NCBI GenBank assembly: GCA_959019945.1
Contig: CAUEQD010000022.1
Coordinates: 1 to 36,170 of the forward strand
Origin: an uncultured Collinsella sp.
Lineage (GTDB): Bacteria > Actinomycetota > Coriobacteriia > Coriobacteriales > Coriobacteriaceae
Direction: 5' to 3'
DNA: 36,170 bases
The notes under the pieces are model-generated. The model was not told the DNA's origin and did not search any database. It was given only the letters and a program-made list of their open reading frames with translations. Both the position numbers and the translations under genes were made by a program. Numbering within the stretch: position 1 is the stretch's first letter; each line of letters opens with the position of its first letter. Shown here piece by piece: positions 23,916 to 29,933 of this stretch.

Positions 23916-26684
23916 TTACAGCAGCTCACCGTGACGGGCGATGTAGCGGCGCTTGGCCAGCTGGGTCAGTGCAATGTAGGCGGCGACGATGCCGATGAGC
24001 AGTGCAAAGAAGCTTGGCGGCAGCGGCATGAGGCCCAGCGCATCGGCGATGGGGCTTGCCGGCAGCCAGGTGACAAGCGCCAGCCCCAGCACGGTGAGCA
24101 CACACAGTGCGGGGGCGGCGTGATCGCGCGGGCTCGGCAGGTGCGGGGAGCGCAGCATGTGGATCACGAGCGTCTGCGACCACATGGACTCGACAAACCA
24201 GCCACTCTGGAAAATCGCCGCAAAGGTCGCCATGCCGGCAACATTGCCCGCGGCGGCAAGCTCTGCCCAGCTCGCGCCCACGGCAGCGGGGCACACCACA
24301 AAGAAGAGCGCGGCGAACGTCACGATGTCAAACAGCGAGCTCACGGGGCCCAGTTCGAGCATAAAACCCTTGATGGACGCGGCGTCCCAGGCGCGCGGGC
24401 GGGCAGTCCAGGCGTCGTCGACGGTGTCCCACGGCAGCGCGATGCACACGATCTCGTAGACCAGCGACAGCAGCACCAGCTGCAGGGCGCTCATGGGCAA
24501 AAACGGCAGGAACAGGCTCGCGACGGTCACGGACAGCACGTTGCCAAAGTTGGAGCTCACCGTGGTCTTGAGGTACTTGAGTAGGTTGCCGTAGGTGCGA
24601 CGGCCTTCGATGATGCCGCGCTCGAGCACGCCCAGGTCCTTCTGGAGCAAGATGATGTCGGCGGACTCTTTGGCGATGTCAACGGCCGAATCGACCGAGA
24701 TGCCGCAGTCGCTCGCACGCATGGCGGCGGCGTCGTTGATGCCATCACCCATAAAGCCCACGGTATGGCCGAGCAGTTCACGCATGACGCGCACCAAGCG
24801 CGCCTTCTGCAGCGGCGAGAGCTTGGCAAAGAGATGGGTCTGCTCGGCGCGCTCCGCCAGCTCGGCGTCGTCGAGCGCATCGATCTCGGAGCCCAGCAGG
24901 ACGTTGCTCGCGTCGATGCCGATCTGCTCGCAGACGGTGGCAGCGACGCGGTCGTTGTCGCCGGTCAGGACCTTTACCGCCACGCCCTTGGCTTCGAGGG
25001 TGGCGACGGCGCCCGCGGCGCTCGCTTTGGGCGGATCGAGGAAGGCCAAAAAGCCCATCAGCACCATGTCGCACTCGTCGGCGATGCCAAACTCGCCCAC
25101 GGTGCGCGGGTTGGTCTTCTGCGCCACGGCGATCACGCGCAGGCCTTCGGCATTGAGTCCTGCCACCTGTTTGCGAATCTGGGCGAGCTTCTCGTCGGTA
25201 AGCGGCTGAGCGGTGCCATCCACCTCGACGTAGGAGCAGACCTCGAGCATTTCCTCGGCAGCTCCCTTGGTGACCATCTGGGTCTTGCCTTGGGCGTCGG
25301 CGACAACCACGCTCAGGCGGCGGCGCGAGAAATCGAAGGGCACCTCGTCGACCTTGGTGTAGCGGTCGCGCAGGCTCTGGCCCAGCATGGAATCGGGCGC
25401 GACGGCCGAAGGGGTCATGTCGGCGCGGTCGATCACGGCCAGGTCGATGAGGTTCTTGAGGCCCGTCTGGAAGAAGCTGTTCAAAAACGCATGGCGCAGC
25501 ACGCGCGTATCCTCGTTGCCGCCGGTGTTGAGGTAACGCTCGAGCACGATGCGGTCCTCGGTGAGGGTGCCGGTCTTGTCGCAGCACAGCACGTCCATGG
25601 CGCCGAGGTTTTGGATCGCAGGCAGCTCCTTGACGATGACCTGGCGGCGGGCGAGGTCCTTGGCTCCCTGCGACAGACTCGTGGTCACGATGACGGGAAG
25701 CATTTGCGGCGTGATGCCCACGGCCACGCTCGTGGCGAACAGCAGCGCATCGATGACGTTGCCCTTGGTGGCGGCGTTGATGGCAAAGACTGCCGGCGCC
25801 ATGACGAGCATCAGGCGCACCAGCAGCATCGAGACGCTCGAGACGCCGCGGTCGAACGCGCTTTTCTCGCCGCGCCCGTTGAGCATCTTGGCGATGCCGC
25901 CCAGGTAGGTGTCCGAACCGGTGGCCACGACAAGCGCCATGGCGGTGCCGTTTTGCACGGAGGTGCCGGTAAAGACGATGTTCTTGCAGGCGGAGAGCGG
26001 CAACGTGGAGCTGTCGGCGCCTTCGACGACGGTGGCGACGGCGGTCTTCTCGACGGCCTCGCTTTCGCCGGTGAGGGCGGACTCGATCACAAACAGGTCG
26101 CGTGCGGTGATGATGCGGGCATCGGCCGGCACCATGTCGCCGGCGGAGAGGCGGATCACGTCGCCGGGGACGAGCTCATCGAAGGGTATCTCGATGCGCT
26201 CGCCGTCGCGCAGGGCGGTGCAGGTGTTGGAGACCAGGTCCTTGAGGGCCTCTGCCGCATTGCCGCTGCGTGCTTCCTGGATAAACTTCATGCCGCCCGA
26301 TACCAGTAGCATGATGCCGATGACGATGACCGTGGAGGGGTCGCGCTGCGGCTCGGGCACGGCGAGCACGTCGATGTAGAGCGAGACCAGCGCGAGCGCG
26401 GCGAGGATGCCGGCGAAGGGGTCGATGAAGGCGTCGGCGATGCGGCGGGCAAGTGTCTTGGTCGGCGCTTCGATGGTGTTGGGGCCGGCGGCGTCCAGGC
26501 GCTCGGCGGCCTGCCCGGCGGTGAGGCCGTCAGCCGTGGCGTCGAGCAGCAGGAGGGAGTCCTCGGCGCTATGGGTTGCGGCAAAGATGGTGTTCTTGGC
26601 AAGGCCGGCGTGAGCGGCAGGGCGCGCCGTGCGGCGGCGCTTGGAGATGACTTCGAGTACCGTGGCGGTTTTGAGCATCAGCAT
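23916..26684 (-). CDS. mgtA: Magnesium-transporting P-type ATPase, P3B (MgtA-like)
   Basis: 922 aa; imports Mg2+ across the inner membrane using ATP. The phosphorylated Asp is D369 in CCDKTGTLTE. Other signatures are the dephosphorylation motif LTGES, the hinge GDGINDAAAMRASDCG, and a C-terminal six-helix region containing SSNFGNVLSVTVASLFLPFL. The order and the segment ITPQMLPVIVTTSL are those of MgtA/MgtB rather than calcium pumps, though MgtA usually has PEMLP, not PQMLP. ATG 26684 is chosen for its GGAGG 5 nt upstream; a start 51 nt earlier is unsupported. A ~260-nt leader contains a short ORF. Gene is monocistronic. Confidence 0.88.
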   Translation of the reverse strand: MLMLKTATVLEVISKRRRTARPAAHAGLAKNTIFAATHSAEDSLLLLDATADGLTAGQAAERLDAAGPNTIEAPTKTLARRIADAFIDPFAGILAALALVSLYIDVLAVPEPQRDPSTVIVIGIMLLVSGGMKFIQEARSGNAAEALKDLVSNTCTALRDGERIEIPFDELVPGDVIRLSAGDMVPADARIITARDLFVIESALTGESEAVEKTAVATVVEGADSSTLPLSACKNIVFTGTSVQNGTAMALVVATGSDTYLGGIAKMLNGRGEKSAFDRGVSSVSMLLVRLMLVMAPAVFAINAATKGNVIDALLFATSVAVGITPQMLPVIVTTSLSQGAKDLARRQVIVKELPAIQNLGAMDVLCCDKTGTLTEDRIVLERYLNTGGNEDTRVLRHAFLNSFFQTGLKNLIDLAVIDRADMTPSAVAPDSMLGQSLRDRYTKVDEVPFDFSRRRLSVVVADAQGKTQMVTKGAAEEMLEVCSYVEVDGTAQPLTDEKLAQIRKQVAGLNAEGLRVIAVAQKTNPRTVGEFGIADECDMVLMGFLAFLDPPKASAAGAVATLEAKGVAVKVLTGDNDRVAATVCEQIGIDASNVLLGSEIDALDDAELAERAEQTHLFAKLSPLQKARLVRVMRELLGHTVGFMGDGINDAAAMRASDCGISVDSAVDIAKESADIILLQKDLGVLERGIIEGRRTYGNLLKYLKTTVSSNFGNVLSVTVASLFLPFLPMSALQLVLLSLVYEIVCIALPWDTVDDAWTARPRAWDAASIKGFMLELGPVSSLFDIVTFAALFFVVCPAAVGASWAELAAAGNVAGMATFAAIFQSGWFVESMWSQTLVIHMLRSPHLPSPRDHAAPALCVLTVLGLALVTWLPASPIADALGLMPLPPSFFALLIGIVAAYIALTQLAKRRYIARHGELL

Positions 26685-26767
26685 AGGGTCCTCCTTGTTA
26701 AAGGGAGTTAGCGTACGTGTCGTATTGAATTGCAAAAAACCTAGATGTCGCTCACGTCATGCTCGCG

Positions 26768-26806
26768 AATCACCACAAGGGGGGCAGGCACCTTTGTGGT
26801 GGTTTT
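26768..26806. repeat. GGGAC-type hairpin in the mgtA leader
   Basis: AATCACCACAAGG and CCTTTGTGGTGGTTTT pair around GGGGCAGGCA. In the mgtA transcript it lies between the short leader ORF and the mgtA start. It could act as an attenuator or be an inserted repeat. Confidence 0.7.
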
Positions 26807-26825
26807 GGTGATCGACTGTTGGCGC

Positions 26826-26897
26826 TTATGCGTGCGCGGAATCCTCGCGGCGTGCCGAGGGCGACATGCAGGTTTTTCGACTATGGCTGCCTTCCAT
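26826..26897 (-). CDS. 23-aa leader ORF upstream of mgtA
   Basis: Codes for a 23-residue hydrophilic peptide with several Ser, Arg and His residues (begins MEGSHSRKTCMS). Its Shine-Dalgarno AAGGAGG (26904-26910) is near-perfect, 6 nt before the ATG, and stronger than those of most genes here. It stops 141 nt before the mgtA start, in the same direction and inside the probable mgtA leader. A regulatory leader peptide, as known for Salmonella mgtA (mgtL), is the leading idea; a functional small protein is the alternative. There is no homology evidence, and the peptide lacks the Pro-rich run of mgtL. Confidence 0.5.
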   Translation of the reverse strand: MEGSHSRKTCMSPSARREDSAHA

Positions 26898-26963
26898 GGC
26901 ACACCTCCTTAAGGCCGGGCGCAGCGCGCTTTGGGTATCTCGTACCCGTTTCAATCCGCCGGT

Positions 26964-26992
26964 ATTTTTGACGAGGGGGTTTGCCGTGTCAA
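26964..26992 (-). promoter_or_regulatory. Probable mgtA promoter
   Basis: On the minus strand a consensus -35 TTGACA (26987-26992) stands 17 nt from AAAAAT (26964-26969). The resulting transcript would carry a GGGTA-CGAGA-TACCC hairpin, the 23-codon ORF and then mgtA. Confidence 0.55.
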
Positions 26993-27122
26993 CCCCATTG
27001 TTCGGAAAATCATCGCCCCTGACAAAGCCCTTACAGAGCGCCATGGCTTCAAAGCGCGCCCGCATCGACGTCCTACCTGCGCTAAACTGTGAAGCACGTA
27101 CGCGATTACGAGAGGAGCCCGC

Positions 27123-27806
27123 ATGGAGGCTTACAAGCAAGAGTTCATCAAGTTTATGGTCGAGTCCGACGTTCTTAAGTTCGGCAGCTTTACGCTCAAG
27201 AGCGGCCGTCAGTCCCCGTTCTTTATGAACGCCGGCGCTTACGTGACGGGCTATCAGCTCAAGAAGCTGGGCGAGTACTACGCCCAGGCCATCCACGATA
27301 ACTTTGGCGACGACTTTGACGTGCTGTTCGGGCCTGCCTACAAGGGTATTCCCCTGGCCGTCGTGACCGCGATTGCCTACCACGAGCTGTACGGCAAGGA
27401 GGTCAAGTACTGCTGCGACCGCAAGGAGGCCAAGGACCACGGTGCCGACAAGGGCAACCTGCTGGGCTACGAGCCCCAGGACGGCGACCGTGTGGTCATG
27501 GTCGAGGACGTCACCACCAGCGGTAAGTCCATCGACGAGACCTATCCCAAGGTCAAGGCTGCTGCCGATGTCGAGATCAAGGGTCTGATCGTGTCCCTCA
27601 ACCGCATGGAGGTCGGCAAGGGCGGCGTGACCACCGCACAGAAGGAGATCGAGGCCAAGTACGGCTTCCCCGTCGCGAGCATCGTCTCCATGGCCGAGGT
27701 CGTCGAGACCCTCTACAACCACGAGATTGACGGCAAGGTCGTCATCGACGACGAACTCAAGGCCGCCATCGACGCCTACTACGAGCAGTACGGAGTCCGG
27801 GAGTAG
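27123..27806 (+). CDS. pyrE: Orotate phosphoribosyltransferase
   Basis: 227 aa; converts orotate plus PRPP to OMP in pyrimidine synthesis. The PRPP-binding motif VVMVEDVTTSGKSIDE is clear, as are the FTLKSGRQSPFFMNAG N-terminus and the flexible-loop region near KEAKDHGADKGNLLG. The GAGGAG Shine-Dalgarno lies 6 nt before ATG 27123. It stands alone, without other pyr genes, and is divergent from the mgtA leader. Two strong hairpins follow. Confidence 0.93.
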   Translation: MEAYKQEFIKFMVESDVLKFGSFTLKSGRQSPFFMNAGAYVTGYQLKKLGEYYAQAIHDNFGDDFDVLFGPAYKGIPLAVVTAIAYHELYGKEVKYCCDRKEAKDHGADKGNLLGYEPQDGDRVVMVEDVTTSGKSIDETYPKVKAAADVEIKGLIVSLNRMEVGKGGVTTAQKEIEAKYGFPVASIVSMAEVVETLYNHEIDGKVVIDDELKAAIDAYYEQYGVRE

Positions 27807-27833
27807 TTACGCGGGTTTACCAACCCGCGTAAC
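27806..27833 (+). terminator. Perfect inverted repeat at the pyrE stop
   Basis: GTTACGCGGGTT-TACC-AACCCGCGTAAC is a 12-bp stem with a 4-nt loop whose first base is the last base of the pyrE stop codon. There is no T tract, so termination is likely only together with the next hairpin. Confidence 0.55.
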
Positions 27834-27846
27834 GGGCCGACGCTGC

Positions 27847-27946
27847 GCGACGTCCAGAGCGACAATTTGTCATTCAAAAGGCAAGGCATGACCAGAAGGT
27901 CTATGCCTTGCCTTTTTCATGCCAACTTGTTCGCTCTGGACGTCGC
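27847..27946 (+). terminator. Nested double hairpin, terminator inside
   Basis: The inner stem AAAAGGCAAGGCAT / ATGCCTTGCCTTTTT (27876-27917) is a standard bidirectional terminator. It is enclosed by a second stem of about 18 bp, GCGACGTCCAGAGCG and complement (27847-27946). The outer pairing is unusual for a simple terminator. Confidence 0.75.
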
Positions 27947-27995
27947 TCGCTGTCCGTCCTCTACCTGCGGCGTTGTCTTGCCCCGGATGCGGCAG

Positions 27996-28055
27996 TAGTC
28001 ATTGGGGACGTTCTTGTTTGACTAGTCGTTTAAGAACGTCCCCAATGACTAGTCA
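27996..28055. repeat. GGGAC-loop element inside a 20-bp-stem hairpin
   Basis: TAGTCATTGGGGACGTTCTT (27996-28015) pairs exactly with 28032-28051. The segment 28020-28055 is the exact reverse complement of 18191-18226. Confidence 0.85.
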
Positions 28056-28064
28056 GAGATGAAC

Positions 28065-28120
28065 GTGGGTAATCTCCCGGTTTTGGCCTGTGTGGGGGCT
28101 CAAAGTGGGAGATTATCCAC
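28065..28120. repeat. Inverted repeat upstream of the XRE-type gene
   Basis: GTGGGTAATCTCCC and GGGAGATTATCCAC form a 14-bp stem with two imperfect positions and a 28-nt loop. A partial third copy (AAAATCCACGCTCG) begins at 28141. The remainder of 27947-28261 contains no credible gene. Confidence 0.65.
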
Positions 28121-28261
28121 GCTCGTGATTTGAGTGTCCGAAAATCCACGCTCGTTTGGTCGGTGCATGTCTACGCAGCGTAGGTTGTCGAGGGCTGTCT
28201 TCAAATGGATACTGGCTCTTGAACCGGTTCGCTCCATTCTTCCAATCTGATCGGACATCTC

Positions 28262-28882
28262 ATGAACCAGACACCGCAAAGCAATGTCCCCCATACTTTT
28301 TTGGCAGCACATGCCATCAAGCGGCTGCGCGAAGATCGCGGCCTCACCCAGCGCGCCCTGGCGGAAAGCCTTGGCGTGACCGATAAAGCCGTCAGCAAGT
28401 GGGAGTCCGGCCGCGGCCTTCCCGACATTTCCCTCGTTGAGCCTTTGGCCCAGAGACTCGGCATAAGCGTGGCTGAGCTTTTGGCTGGTGACATTCGGGC
28501 CAACGCCAACCGTGCAGGCAATATGCTCAAAGGCGTCTTTTACGTTTGCCCTATCTGCGGAAACGTTGTGCACGCGCTCGGAGAAGGCAGCTTTAGCTGT
28601 TGCGGCTCCACGATGTTTCCCCAGGAGGCCGAAGAGCCGGACGCGGATCACGCCTTTTCCATCGAGCGCATCGAGGACGATTGGTACGTCACGCTCGACC
28701 ATCCCATGACCAAGGATCATTACATTAGCTTTGTGGCATATGCGACTATGGATGGCATCTGCCTCAAGAAGCTCTATCCAGAGCAATCGGTGCAACCGCG
28801 TTTTCATATCACCGGACGCGGCAGAATGTACCTCTACTGTAACCAGCACGGACTCTTTGTTTTGCCGACGCCTCGCAAGTAA
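28262..28882 (+). CDS. XRE-family HTH fused to a desulfoferrodoxin/superoxide-reductase-like domain
   Basis: 206 aa. The HTH (residues ~17-75) reads LREDRGLTQRALAESLGVTD and then KAVSKWESGRGLPD. The C-terminal half has a desulforedoxin-like Cys4 set (C96, C99, C113, C114) and the ligands of a superoxide reductase iron site (H130, H147 in DHPM, H153 in DHYI, C193 and H196 in CNQHG). The spacings of the last four match 2Fe-superoxide reductase. HTH-desulfoferrodoxin fusions occur in gut anaerobes but are little studied. It may be a redox- or iron-sensing regulator, an enzyme, or both. The Shine-Dalgarno is weak. It is a single-gene unit. Confidence 0.85.
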   Translation: MNQTPQSNVPHTFLAAHAIKRLREDRGLTQRALAESLGVTDKAVSKWESGRGLPDISLVEPLAQRLGISVAELLAGDIRANANRAGNMLKGVFYVCPICGNVVHALGEGSFSCCGSTMFPQEAEEPDADHAFSIERIEDDWYVTLDHPMTKDHYISFVAYATMDGICLKKLYPEQSVQPRFHITGRGRMYLYCNQHGLFVLPTPRK

Positions 28883-28917
28883 AAGCCCGCTGTCCGCCCG
28901 ATGCCCCTGCGCCAACG

Positions 28918-28984
28918 AGTTGCGGTGGAATAGTTCCTGAAAGTGCTGGTTTAGAGCCTAAACAGGAGCTATTTCACCGCAACT
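28918..28984. repeat. Long imperfect palindrome, copy 2
   Basis: Same arms as 23798-23863 (AGTTGCGGTGGAATAGTTCC and its near complement) with an unrelated loop. It lies between the XRE-type gene and the RpiR gene, where both converge, and could terminate both. Confidence 0.8.
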
Positions 28985-29020
28985 TAGGAGGGCGATTGGA
29001 GGCGCGGTGGGGCCGGATTG

Positions 29021-29875
29021 TTATTTGAGGCCGGGGAGGCGGGTGTAGGGGAATGAGCGCTCTAGGAACTCGGCGCAGCGGGCGTAGTCTTTGGCGAAGT
29101 AGCTGCTGTAGAGCGAATCGAGCACGTATTGCACGGCGATGTGGCTGGCGAACTGCGTGATGCGGTGCGTCATGCTCTCGTGGTCGCTCACCGTGAGGTA
29201 GGCGGCAAAGCCGGGGTGCAGGCGCGCACAATAAGGTGTGCCGATGACAATGACGGGAACATGTCGGCTGCTGAGGATCGGCAAGATTTCCTTGAGGTTG
29301 GGCGCAAGGCCGCTGTAGGAGATTACGATCGCCACATTGCCGGAATCCGAGGCGAGCGCCGTGCGCACCTGGGCCTCGGTGCTGCTGTAGCATGTGGCGC
29401 TCTTGCCGGACGAAAGCAAGCGGTCGCGGAACATCCCCGCTGGATAGAGGTTGTGCGAGCCGGTGTAGATGTCGACCTGCCGTGCCTTCGCGACCAGTTT
29501 GGCGGCGTGGTCGAGCTGTGCGGGGTCGAGCAGCTCCTGCGTCTCGGCCAGCGTGGTCTGGTAGAGCCCTTCCATGCGCTCCATAACCTGCGCAGGCGTG
29601 GACGTGGCATCGAAGGGAAAGTTGATATCTACGTCGCGGCGGTTGCCTGCTTCGGTCGCCAGACGGATGAGCTCGACCTTGAGATCCTTAAAGCCCTCGA
29701 GGCCGAGCTTTTTGCAAAAACGGTGCACGCTTGCGACCGAAACATTGGCGCGGGCGGCAAACTCCTTAATGGAGAGTCCGCGGATGTCTTCGCCCATGGC
29801 GAGGGCCGAGATGCCGAGCTGCTGCTCGGTAGGGGTTAGGCCCTGTGCCTCGGTAATCTTGCGTTTGATATCCAT
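29021..29875 (-). CDS. RpiR/MurR-family transcriptional regulator
   Basis: 284 aa from ATG 29875, chosen because GGGAG lies 5 nt upstream; ATG 29905 would add ten residues. The N-terminal HTH_6 domain (~1-75) contains LSIKEFAARANVSVASVHRF and CKKLGLEGFKDLKVEL. The SIS sugar-phosphate domain (~105-250) includes VDIYTGSHNLYPAGMF and VAIVISYSGLAPNLKEIL. Members sense phosphosugars. It lies directly downstream of a large glycoside hydrolase gene on the same strand, so it may control that gene or sugar metabolism elsewhere. Confidence 0.88.
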   Translation of the reverse strand: MDIKRKITEAQGLTPTEQQLGISALAMGEDIRGLSIKEFAARANVSVASVHRFCKKLGLEGFKDLKVELIRLATEAGNRRDVDINFPFDATSTPAQVMERMEGLYQTTLAETQELLDPAQLDHAAKLVAKARQVDIYTGSHNLYPAGMFRDRLLSSGKSATCYSSTEAQVRTALASDSGNVAIVISYSGLAPNLKEILPILSSRHVPVIVIGTPYCARLHPGFAAYLTVSDHESMTHRITQFASHIAVQYVLDSLYSSYFAKDYARCAEFLERSFPYTRLPGLK

Positions 29876-29894
29876 TCGAACTCCCGCACTCGCC

Positions 29895-29933
29895 AAACCT
29901 GCCAAAAAGGGACGGGTTTATTTTGGCAGGTTT
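29895..29933. repeat. GGGAC-loop hairpin overlapping the glycoside hydrolase stop codon
   Basis: AAACCTGCCAAAA and TTTTGGCAGGTTT form a 13-bp perfect stem around AGGGACGGGTTTA. The final codons (Leu-Pro-Lys) and part of the stop of the glycoside hydrolase gene lie within the right arm. It probably ends that transcript. A diverged, inverted copy is at 33645-33677. Confidence 0.8.

Noticed and set aside
24765..26309. 514-codon open frame opposite mgtA
   Set aside because: Antisense to a strongly conserved P-type ATPase; no start signal or recognisable motif.
26698..26960. M-box (ykoK) Mg2+ riboswitch in the mgtA leader
   Set aside because: The conserved M-box core sequences were not found by eye. 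A covariance-model search would be needed to exclude a diverged form.
27834..28261. Possible CRISPR-like array of repeats
   Set aside because: The repeats are inverted hairpins of different sequence and irregular spacing, not direct repeats with spacers; no cas genes.
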